From NCBI RefSeq assembly GCF_963169125.1, contig NC_084801.1:110883061-110947060 (forward strand): 64,000 bases of DNA, given 5' to 3'. The notes beneath the pieces were generated by a model, which ran no database searches, was not told where the DNA came from, and saw nothing but the letters and a program-made list of their open reading frames with translations. Numbering within the stretch: position 1 is the first letter of the stretch; every line of letters starts with the position of its first letter. The DNA is from Humulus lupulus. Taxonomy: Eukaryota > Streptophyta > Magnoliopsida > Rosales > Cannabaceae. This document shows positions 44,130 to 54,490 of the stretch, in pieces. A program made the translations under genes and the position numbers.

Positions 44130-46760
44130 TTAATGCAAGTAGGGCATTTCTCTCAATCCCATATTACGTACATGACCCTCGAATTGTTTTGTAGGAAGCG
44201 TCTTTGTAAACGGGTCTGCCAGGTTGTGTTCTGATGCAATTTTCAGAATGGACACATCTCCTCTATGTACGATTTTTCTGACTAAGTGGTATTTGCGCTC
44301 TATATGCTTTCCTCTCTTGTGGCTTCTTGGTTCTTTGGAATTATCCACTGCTCCACTGTTGTCAGAGTGGTTTCTCCATTTCTGGAACAACTTCCAGATC
44401 AGAGTAGAACTTTTTGAGCCACACAGCCTCCTTAGGTGCTTTACAAGCCGCTATATACTCGGCTTCCATGGTGGAGTCTACAATGCTGGTTTGTTTAATA
44501 CTTTGCCAGACTAATGCTTCTCCTCCAAGAATAAACACTGATCCAGAAGTCGATTTCCGACTGTCTCTATCTGATTGAAAATCAGAATCAATGTAACCAG
44601 TGGGGTTCAGGTCTCCACCTGAATATACAAGCATATAATCTTTGGTATTTCTAAGATACTTGAGAATATTCTTCACTACAATCCAATGACTCAATCCAGA
44701 ATTGGATTGATAACGACTAACTATCCCTACTGCATAACAAATGTCAGGTCTTGTACACAACATGGCGTACATCAGACTGCCTACTGCTGAGGCATAGGGA
44801 TACTGTCTCATGTCTTCCTCTTCCTGAGGTGTTTTGGGACACTGCTCCTTGGAAAGGAATACTCCATAATGGGTTGGCATATCACCCTTTTTGAAGTTTT
44901 GCATATTAAAGTGTTCTAGCACCTTATCAATATAAGTTGCTTGAGACAGTGCCAAAGCTTTGTTTTGTCTATCTCTAAGAATCTTAATGCCCAGAACATA
45001 CTTGGCTTCTCCCAAATCTTACATTAGGAATTGTTCAGCTAACCAGTTCTTTACCCTTGATAATGATGTTACGTCATTTCCAATCAGTAATATATCATCA
45101 ACGTAAAGAACGAGGAATACTACTATATTATCTTTGATTTGCTTATAGACACAAGGTTCTTCAACATTTTGTTCAAAAACCAAATGTTTTACTTGTGTCA
45201 TCAAATCTAAGATTCCAAGATCTAGAAGCTTATTTGAGTCCATGAATGGACCTAAGAAGCTTGCAAACCTTTTGCTCTTGATCTTTTAATTTGAACCCTT
45301 CTGGTTGAGACATGTAAATGGTTTCGTCAAGGTAGCCATTCAGAAAAGTTGTTTTGACATCCATCCTAATCCATGCATGCAGCTATATACAAGAGTATAC
45401 GAATAGATTTTAGCATGGCTACAGGAGAAAAGGTTTCTACATAGTCAACCCCTTATTTCTATGTGTATCCTTTGGCTACAAGCCTTGCTTTCAAAGTCTC
45501 TACTTTCCCATCCGCTCCTCTTTTCTTCTTGAATATCCACTTGCAACCAATGGATTTGATATTCTCAAGTGGATCTTCAAGAACCTAGACAGAATTGGAA
45601 TACATCGATTCTATTTCTTGGTTCATGGCTTCTTGCCATTTTTCCTTGTCAGAATCATTCATTGCATCTTTAAATGTCAATGGATCGTCTTTGTTTGTGT
45701 TAGACACAAGCATTTGAACTTCGTATTCATAGCGTGTGGGTTGCTTACTAACCCTCCCACTACGACGAGGTTCTCTAGTATTCTGACTATAACTAGCAGT
45801 TTACTCTTGTTGCTTTTCATTGGTTATTGCTGGTGACTTTGCAACTTCATTCGAGATCATCTCCTCCAGTACAACCTTGCTGCGAGGTTTGTGGTTATTA
45901 ACATAGTCATATTCAAGAAAAGTTGCATTTGTCGATACAAATGTTTTATTTTCTTTTGAACTATAGAAAATTCCACCTCTAGTCTCTTTGGAATATCCCA
46001 CAAACATGCACACTTCAGAGAGTGATTCCAACTTCCCAGTCTTTCCTTTAAGCACGCGTGCAGGACACCCCCAAATTCGAAAATGGTGTAAACTAGGTTT
46101 ACAACCATTCCATAATTCTATGGGTGTCTTTTGGATAGACTTAGATGGAACATCATTCAATATGTATAGAACACATTGAATCGCATAGCCCCTGAATGAC
46201 AGTGGTAATGATGAGAAACTCATCATTCATCTAATTATATCTAATAACGTTCTATTCCGTCTTACTGAAACACTATTTTACTGTGGCGTTTCAGGTGTAG
46301 TGAGTTGGGATTGAATGCCATGCTCACGCAAATGGTCCTTGAATTCACAATCCAAGTTCTCTCCTCCTCGATTAGATCAAAGAGCTTTTAGTGATTTACC
46401 TAATTGCTTTTCACCCTCTGCTTGAAATTCTTTGAACTTTCCAAAAGTTTCAAATTGTCTTTGCATTAAGTATAGGTAACCATATCTTGAATAATCGTCA
46501 ATGAAAGTGACGAAATATTCATAACCTCCTCTTGCTTGTACATTAAGTGGATCGTAACATCCGTATGTACTAGCTGAAGTGGTTCTATGGCTCTTGAACC
46601 TTTAGCAGAGAAAGGTCACTTGATCATTTTGCCTTCTAGAAAGGATTCACAAACAAGGAGAGATCCAATTGATAGTTCTCTTAAAGGACCATCTTTTACA
46701 AGCCTATTTATTCTGTCTAGAGCAATATGGTCCAATATCAAGTGTCACAGATATGTTTCA
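44130..46760 (-). pseudogene. Copia integrase, RT and RNase H (broken)
   Basis: From the C-terminus: RNase H end with KIASEHNLADPFTKTLP (44130-44390); RNase H/RT with STSGSVFILGG and DSTMEAEYIAAC (44362-45015); RT core with LYVDDILLIGND intact (45019-45243). A TAA separates the last two in one frame (near 45016). 45250-45800 is an RT start shattered by frameshifts. The integrase C-terminal part is at 45801-46226 (TPIELWNGCKPSLHHFRIWG). 46230-46760 is barely recognisable integrase core. The overall resemblance is to TNT1-94-type Copia elements. Not functional. Confidence 0.85.
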
Positions 46761-46779
46761 CTATCGGAATCATTTTAAT

Positions 46780-47258
46780 AGATCTAGGATTAGTTGTTTT
46801 AAATAATTCATAATTATAAAAATTTTGTCATTCATTGTAAGTATGCAAATTTTGTTTATCCCAAAGCATTTGCATAACAAGTATATAGATAATTTCTTTA
46901 AATAATAACTACTTTATTAATAAAGAAATAAATGTTATGCAAAAATAGAAATAAGTTTCCAAACATTAATAGTCAAAATTACTAATAATAAACTAAATTT
47001 CTAGATTGTAGTTTTCTTTTGTTTAAAGAAATCTAAAATTTCTAAAACAAAATAAATAAATTTAAATTGTTCAACTAACAATAAAATTACTAAATAAAAC
47101 TACTCTCCAACTTCTCCATCTCTTTACTTGCTATTTTAATCCTCATCAGTTTCTTCCTCCTTTTCAGGGTTCTGATTCTGTAAAAGGAAAAACAAAAGAA
47201 AAATAGATTAGTGGCATATATTTTCGAATCTACTATCCAAATTTTTTTAATATAATAT
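46780..47258. other. Decayed AT-rich Copia interior
   Basis: Expected to hold protease and gag of the Copia element, but nothing recognisable remains. Confidence 0.4.
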
Positions 47259-47582
47259 TCATTGTATTTGAATTCTATAATTCAAAATTGAAAAATATCT
47301 GTAAATCTTATTTGCCTTTTTCGTTTGATATAAACGATGACACTCAGCAAAGACTTCCTCTATCATTGCTCGCCACATCTCATGTGCTGAGTTATAGTGT
47401 ATATATTTTTCCTTTGTATCGTCAGGCATGGTTGAAAGCATGCAATAACGTGCGAACCTATCAGATTTCATCCAATTTGCATATTTTTCTTCTACTTCAT
47501 AGCTAGTAGCCAAAGGTGTTTCTGTTGGAGGTTTTTCACAGACTGTTGACACCATATTTTTATAAGAAAAAATGGTCAACAT
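47259..47582 (-). pseudogene. Copia gag N-terminal fragment
   Basis: 107 codons with YANWMKSDRFARYCMLSTMP and SAHEMWRAMIEEVF, which resembles the start of the Copia gag (UBN2-like) domain where a short segment reads W.K.D..A...I. It lies at the expected place, upstream of protease-integrase on the minus strand. Truncated on both sides. Confidence 0.55.
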
Positions 47583-47940
47583 GCCTCGAAATCAGTGTTG
47601 CATATTTTCAGGTTCAAAAACCAAGGATTTGAGAAAAGCATCGGTATGTAATTCACCAATAGACATTTTTTTTGGGAATAAATAAATACAAATATTATTA
47701 TATTTAGAAAAATAAATATCATAGTTTCGGAAATTAAACGTGATTCTTGAGCACAATTGTTATACCCAAAAATTGGAGATCAATGGCGTGGCAATAGAGG
47801 TGACAAATTGGCAGTACATGGTCCGTAAAAAACACATTAAATAGTCAATAAATACATTGACTCCTCAGAGTTGTGATAAGGTGACCAGGTAGACTGACGA
47901 AGAATTTGGACTGCTTGAAAGATGTCATAACCAAGCCAAG

Positions 47941-48420
47941 TGCATCCTAGGAGGCTAAGGAGAGTGCATCCTAGGAGGCTAAGGAGAATGCATCCTAGGA
48001 GAGCTAAGGAGAGTGCCTCCTAGGAGAGCTAAGGAGAGTGGTCCTAGGAGACCCCAAGGATGTGGTCCGAAGAGAGACCAAGGGACCTTGGACCGAGGAG
48101 AAGTCCAAGGAGATTGCCTCGGACGTATCCGAGGTGAGATGCCAAGGAGGTTGCCTCGGACCTATCCGAGGTGAGATGCCAAGGAGGTTGCCTCGGACCT
48201 ATCCGAGGTGAGATGCCAAGGAGGTTGCCTCAGACCTATCCAAGGTTAGATGCCAAGGAGATTGCCTCAGACCACCTTGGTCCGAGGAGAGCCATGCATG
48301 CATAACCTTGAGCCAAGGAAAGCCTAGGGGAGTGCATGTCCTACCACCATGCATGTCCTACCACCATGCACGTCTGACCAAAAAATGTTTGTCCTACCAC
48401 CATGCACATGTTCGACCAGC
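47941..48420 (+). repeat. Repeat arrays within the solo LTR
   Basis: Three arrays in a row: about five copies of a 24-26-bp unit TGCATCCTAGGAGGCTAAGG (47941-48060); four and a half copies of a 37-bp unit with TTGCCTCGGACCTATCCGAG (48112-48275); and three copies of CATGTCCTACCACCATGCA (48344-48415). The 37-bp unit is itself a small hairpin (CTCGGA...TCCGAG). Confidence 0.85.
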
Positions 48421-48641
48421 ACTTGCATGGGTGGTCAGTAGGAGGTGGATCAACTAGCTAGAGGAGACTAAGTCAAGATTCCCAGAAACAACTTCAACAA
48501 AATATGCGGGAATCTCTCATTCTTCCCACAAATGGGGGGTTTGTTACATTTTGAATTTTGAATGATTCTTTGTAATTTAAATGTAATAAATATAATAAAA
48601 TATCCCAATTCTAAGGGATATCAGTTGTATGACTCTAAGCC

Positions 48642-48649
48642 TATAAATA
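48642..48649 (+). promoter_or_regulatory. TATA box of solo LTR
   Basis: TATAAATA in CCTATAAATAGAGGG, in the position equivalent to 6029-6036 of the Tat LTR. Confidence 0.65.
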
Positions 48650-49054
48650 GAGGGCTTATGGGATGAAAGAAGGGCTTCTTCTGCTTCTTCTTTCTAGAGA
48701 GAGAAATTTGGGTCTGAGTATTCTAGAGAGAGAAAGTGCTGAAATAAGAGAGAATTCTTGTATTTTTGCAATCTGTACTGAAGAAACTCAGTTGGCTCAG
48801 TCCATCTGATCTGGAGTACGGATCTATAAATCACAACTCTAAGTGGATTAGGCTATTACCGACAATCGGGGCTGAACCACTATAAAATCTCTTGTGTTAT
48901 TTACTTTTCCTGTTTAAACCGTCTGTGTCGTTTTTATTTCTCTTGAAGGCTCGTCGTATTTGACATTCTCACGTCGTTGGCTAAAAACGCAGTCAACAAC
49001 AATTAAAACACATATAATAAAGTTTAATTTCCACGATAAAATTTTCTAACAATT

Positions 49055-49390
49055 AAAGTGCTGCCTTAGGGTCGGTCAAATTAATCTTAGAGAGTTTATA
49101 AGATGTTCTTATCTTTATTGTTTAAAACTTAAAATAACTCATTATTTTCTCTTTTAAACATTAAAGTACCGCTTAGTTTGGTCAAGTTATGATTATCCAC
49201 TGCAAAAGCTTAATCATAACTTTGTGAGTGTAACCCATTATTTCAGAGTTCATAACTTAACTTAGGACATGCCGCCTTAGGGTCGGTCAAACCTAAAATA
49301 CATCATTAGTTCCTATCTTTGTAAGAAATATAACCTTACTATTGACATGTCTAGACACCTTCCTTAGGGGGACGAAAACAAAGTCATCGC
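49055..49390 (+). repeat. Dispersed CCTTAGGGTCGGTCAA motif in Copia leader
   Basis: GCTGCCTTAGGGTCGGTCAA near 49062, a decayed copy near 49164, GCCGCCTTAGGGTCGGTCAA near 49270, and a weaker copy near 49353. Spacing is about 85-105 bp. On the element's own strand they lie between the 5' LTR and gag, where coding is not expected. Confidence 0.6.
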
Positions 49391-49399
49391 GAGGCGCTA

Positions 49400-50771
49400 T
49401 TCACATCTCACGGTGTTATATTAATAATGGAGACCACGGGTTATATTTGAGATATCAACCCTCTCCCACTCACTATTTTGAAATAAATGTTTTTAACCTA
49501 ATTAATTCTGAATTAATTATAGATTCTTTAAATTTTATGAACATAATTAAAATTGGAAAGAAAGCGAGTTTCTAGGTCCGTATCCAATTTTAAATTACCA
49601 ATTATGTTCATCTAAACTTTACTAAAAAACAATTTTAAAATAAAGTTGGTTTAAAGAAATTAAGTCATAAAGACTTAAAACCGGTGTGATATTTTACCAA
49701 GTTTTCAAAGAATAAAACTAAGTAATTTATATGCAATTGGTTTCGCAAAACAATTCATATAAACATATAGGACAATCCTAATAATCATGTTTCTACCAAT
49801 GAGATGCATGATAATGACTATGTGGGTTTTTTATGTATGACACAAAATGCATGAACAGTTATCAATCACATGAAAACAATTATTTAAATAAATAAACAAT
49901 AAATGTTGAACCGGGTGCTTTCAAGTATTTCTCATTTTACAACCTCTTTATAAAATAGAATAAAATAAAATAAATCTGCCTTGATCTCCATCGAGTTTCT
50001 TCACTTTACTTTCGGTAGGATATGTGTCGTTGTTGGTCCAGAATAATAATAAGAAAACAATTTTCTAATTATCTTGATTAATTAAAACAAAACTTTTCAA
50101 TAATAATTATTTTATTTTCCTTTTTAATTAAAACAACTTTTAATTTAAACTGAAATAAATTGAATTAAAATATGTTATTTTAAAAAACAATTTATATAAT
50201 GTATTCAAAAAAGTTTGTTAGGATAACAAAATTATCTCATTATTTAAATATCAAATTTATAATAAATAGGATATTTAACATTTTAAAAATTAAAAAAAAA
50301 ATACAAAATAATTTCATAAAAATAAAAAAAAACTAGACCAGTAAGATGGGGACACGTGACACCATTTGGTGCTGCCAGGGCCATTTTGTAAGGAACTGTA
50401 CGGATCCATATGGACCCTTCCGTACAATGTCCCCGGCAGCGGCTCGAAGGGTGGCCTCGGAGGAACAATGGCTGAATTCTGATCCCAGGCTCCGTTTTGA
50501 CTTTTGTGTGATCGAAATTACAATTTTATGGTGTCAAAAACCAAATAAAATTACATAAATCCTATGCCCTATAATGGCTTACACAATGATCTAATCATAA
50601 ACAAATCCTATCCCAAACACCATACAATTAACGATTCAACATTCCCATGCATTCAATCATATTAAGCCATCAATTTATTCATCAAAAATAAATAAATGCA
50701 CAAAACTAAACCCACACAGATTCAATATATATATATATATATATATATGTGAAGAAGTCTATGGTACCATT
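49400..50771. other. Non-coding Copia leader, AT-rich
   Basis: No gene. A short GC-richer block is at 50344-50470, and an AT dinucleotide run is at 50725-50748 next to the 5' LTR. The primer site on the minus strand (TGGTACCATAGAC just inside 50772) is a poor match to the methionine tRNA site. Confidence 0.45.
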
Positions 50772-52681
50772 TGTTGGTTTTATAGATCAAATCAGAGATT
50801 ATACGCAGCGGAACAACAATCACAATTGTTAATTTATCCCCACAAGATTTCTATATCTACTTCTTCACATACATATATATATTGAATCAAAGATATGAAT
50901 AGAAAATTACCTCAAGTCCTTCCTTCCTGCTATCTTTTTATACGGCAAAAATCCTTGAGATTCCACACCAAGATCTTCCAAAATGTTCTCAACACTCAAA
51001 GAACGAGTGTGGGCTCGCTATACAAAATAATAGGAAAAATCTATTTATCAGATGTTCTCAACACATGAGATCTGATAAAGTTTGGACCTAAGTTTTGAAG
51101 AATAGTGACCTATGCTTGTATTACTTTTCTATTTCTCTCAAGGAGATTTCACGATATATTTTCCATCACTGAAAAGTATCGTTCTGAAAACTGATATCCT
51201 ATATTTAATATATCCAATATATATTACTAATAAAATAATAGTTATTTTAAACAATTTGAAAATAACTAATCAGTTATCAGATTTTGTTTAAATAATAGTA
51301 TTTTAATCATATTACAATATCTCATTATTTATTTAATATTTAAATAACTAAGATTGTGGAACCAAGAAATTGTCATGAGCTTCTTATGCGTGTAGCACAG
51401 TAACTGTGCACTATGCTACACGTGTGCCACATGCCAAGGAAGACGTGATTTTTCCCAATTTTTCTTATTATTTAAATATAAAAAATCCCAAAAATAAATT
51501 AATTCAAAATTAATTATATTTTTGTTAAATCAAATAATTAATTAATTCTCAATTAATTAATTACACATAATTATACAATAATTATGTTTAGTGCATAGAA
51601 AAATATTTTACGTATCAAATAAGTCCTTTTGCCCATTTTTTGTATTTACCTTTGTGAGTATTTGTTTGAGCCATTTTGGGGACCATGGACCTATAACATT
51701 AAACTCCAATAAATTGAAACTAAATAATTAAACTATTTAATTATAATAGTTAATTTATTAATTCTGATATTTCTCCATTATAAATTCAGAATTGTACTCT
51801 TTATGTTATAAATGTACTTTTACAGAAATCTTATTTTAAGTCGTCCATTGATATAATCATCTTACAATAGTTCAACCCTCTAATTAATTAGTTCATAAAT
51901 TAGAATAGAATAATTACCATTTTACCTTTATAATTTACTTGTTATTCTTTAAGCACCATTAATTCACTAGTGAATAATTAATCTATAATCTAATTATAGA
52001 TTTGAGCTCAAAATCATTCAGTTCCATAATTAACCCTTAAGGGAACTAATATACGATCTATTAGGAAAGAGTAGATTCCGTATTCTTGATACATGTTCCC
52101 AGCCATCCATGATATTAAATCTCCAAAACAAAAGTCATTAGCCTCATTCTATGAAGAGACCTTAACGAATGAATCAAAATATTTAATAAACATTAACATG
52201 AGTTCATGAATACTCAGGATTTATGTTGATCTATAAATGATCATCAGTTATGATATGAATTACAAGTCTTTATTATTAAATAGTTTTTGGTTGAAGACTT
52301 TTATTTATATCAGTCCATGTCATATATATAATCATATTATATAAAGCACTTTTACCGAGATGTCTTACCACATCAATATTCCGAATATAGATTATTTGTA
52401 TCTACATGATACTCAACAAACCGTACTTACAACCTCAATTAAAGAATTCCATAACTTCAAGTTGTTGTTGTTGACTATTTTTATTCATTCATGTGATATT
52501 AATTTTCTCGTACTAATACAAGATCACATCCTCAATAATGAATATGGAATTTTTCTGATATTTACAAAATTATTCAAACAATAATTTAATAATCTAAATA
52601 TAACAATAATTAAACATTGTATTTATTTATTCACCGAAATAATAAATGTCTTTTACATGCTTTTAGGATATTCGCCTAACA
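50772..52681 (-). repeat. 5' LTR of Copia element
   Basis: On the minus strand TGTTAGGCGAATATCC ... AAACCAACA. Partner of 42206-44114; the target duplication CAAAG follows at 52682. Confidence 0.85.
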
Positions 52682-52739
52682 CAAAGTCCAATGCCGACAG
52701 TCATAAAATGTCGCAAAAATTTAAATAAAAAATCTAAAA

Positions 52740-53560
52740 TTATAATTAATGAATAATATAATTTTGAAAATATACTAAATTATGTAAATATATATTTATA
52801 AAAATTATGTATTTATTAAAACTTTTAAAACTAGATTTCTTTTTGTTTCTAAAATTTTCATATTATTACCTTTTGTATTTATAGTAATTTTATATCAAAT
52901 TTTAAATTTATTATACTTTAACATATTTATAAAATTAACTATATTATTCTTTAACATATTTATAAAATTTGTATTAGTTAAAAAAGAGATGTTTTATTAA
53001 TTGGAAAAATATTGTAAAAAAACAATGAATAGTATAATATTAAAAATAAACTAAACTATGTAAATATATATTTATACAAATTATGTATTTATTAAAAACT
53101 TTTAAAACTAGATTATTTTGTTTCTAAATTTTTCATATTATTAATTTTTGTATTTATAATAATTTTATATCAAAATTTAAATTTATTATTCTTTAACATA
53201 TCTATAAAATTAACTATATTATTTTTTAACACATTTATAACATTTGTATTAGGTAAAGAAGAGTTATTTTATTAATTGGAAAAATAATTTAATTTTAAAA
53301 ATAAACTAAATTGTATAATAAATATAGTTATAAAAATTATGTATTGATTAAAAAAAATTTAAATTAGATTTTCTTTTGTTTCTAAAGTTTTAATATTATT
53401 AATTAACTTTTGTATTTATATTTTCTTATAATAATTTTTATTTTAAAATTTAAATTTATTATGATATAAAGAATAATACTTATTAAATTTAATTTTTTTA
53501 ACATATTTATAAAATTAGTATTAATTGAAATGAGTTATTTTATTAATTGGTTAAATATTC
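52740..53560 (+). repeat. Three degenerate tandem copies, about 255-276 bp
   Basis: Very AT-rich units marked by TATGTAAATATATATTTATA and ATTATGTATTTATTAAAA-like words at about 52781, 53057 and 53311. Each is followed by TTAACATATTTATAAAATT and TTTTATTAATTGGAAAAATA. It forms the middle of CACTA-B. Confidence 0.65.
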
Positions 53561-53689
53561 TAAAATAATTTTAAAATTTCTACAAATTTATAAGTTGTAA
53601 TTTTTTTTATTATTTTGTATTTTATAATTTTATAATATTACATTTGAAGTAATTTCTTTTTTTAATATTTAAAGTAAATATGGGCCAAA

Positions 53690-54290
53690 CCTATCATCCC
53701 AAAGTTATCATTTTACCCTAACCCTACATCTCTTTCTATCACTCTCTATCAGCTGCACCTTCTCTCTGTCTCAGCTTCTCCCTCACATCGTCTCTCTCAG
53801 CCTCCCTCTCGCGTCTCTCTCTCACACGACAAGGAAGCCAGGCAAGGCTCTCTCACACGGTCGCCCTCTCTCTCTCTCTCACCGGTAAGTTTTCTTCAAT
53901 GGTAACTCTTGTTTATGTTTATATTTTTGCATTGAATAGTATTTTTATTCTTTTTCTATGTAGTTTCAGGAAAGATAAATACAACATTTAAATTTGTGAT
54001 TAACTTCTTTAGTTCTAGTTGGCCAAATGCTACGAAAATTTATAGTTTGGGGTTTGATTTTTAATTTGAAGATATGTATATATATCCGCATGCTTGCATA
54101 TATGTATATATATATCTCCAGTAAGTTTTTCCTCTTTCTCTCCGATAAGTTTTTCCTGTTTCTCCTTCTCTTTTATTTCTATTTTCTACTGTAGATGGTG
54201 GTGGGGCTTCGGGGTCGACGACGTGTGGTGGACGTGAGGCTTTGCGGCATCGTGGTTTGAGCTTGGTAATATCTTCTCTTTCTCTATGTC
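53690..54290 (+). other. Leader-like region with exon and splice signals inside CACTA-B
   Basis: A pyrimidine-rich stretch (53720-53880, CTCTCTC-type) ends in CACCGGTAAGT, like a plant 5' UTR with a first donor. After an intron-like AT-rich stretch, TACTGTAG precedes a GC-rich segment (54193-54268) that starts ATGGTGGTGGGGC but stops after about 21 codons (...CGTGGTTTGA), followed by a GTAATA donor-like word. It may be the start of the element's lost own gene or a captured host gene 5' end. I cannot name it. Confidence 0.4.
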
Positions 54291-54490
54291 AATTGATTGT
54301 TTTCTTTTTTTCTTTTATTTTCTATTTTTATACTTTTTCCTTCTTTATATAAAACGAAGAGGAAAATTGTTGTTTAGATGTTTAGGGCTTGAACCATATA
54401 AATCTCATATTTTAAAGCTATTAATTTTGTGGTATATGATAGGAATATAATAATGCCTAAAATAACGGGGAAGATTATTTCCATATTCTA

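Larger units (their letters stand above)
47758..48998 (+). mobile_element. Solo LTR of a Tat-related element
   Basis: 1,241 bp, TGTTATACCCAAAAATTGG ... CGCAGTCAACA, flanked by ACAAT (47753-47757 and 48999-49003). Its ends and promoter part resemble the Tat LTR at 4633 (shared blocks include GGCTATTACCGA, GGGCTGAACCACTATAAAA and TTCTCACGTCGTTGGCTAAA), but the middle holds different repeat arrays. No internal region is attached, so recombination removed it. It is a sister family, not a copy of the same element. Confidence 0.92.
42206..52681 (-). mobile_element. Ty1/copia element, minus strand, decayed
   Basis: LTRs of about 1.9 kb at 42206-44114 (3') and 50772-52681 (5'), with target duplication CAAAG at 42201-42205 and 52682-52686. 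The outer end of the 3' LTR has lost two bases relative to the other copy. LTRs show substitutions and small indels in nearly every line, so the element is old. Pol is a TNT1-94-like Copia type but full of stops and frameshifts. A Tat-related solo LTR sits in its leader/gag region (47758-48998). Confidence 0.88.

Noticed and set aside
48112..48275. Regular 37-bp repeats resembling a CRISPR array
   Set aside because: Head-to-tail tandem repeats with no unique spacers, inside a plant LTR with matched target duplication.
50725..50748. AT dinucleotide run as a possible regulatory site
   Set aside because: An ordinary microsatellite; many similar runs exist in the window.
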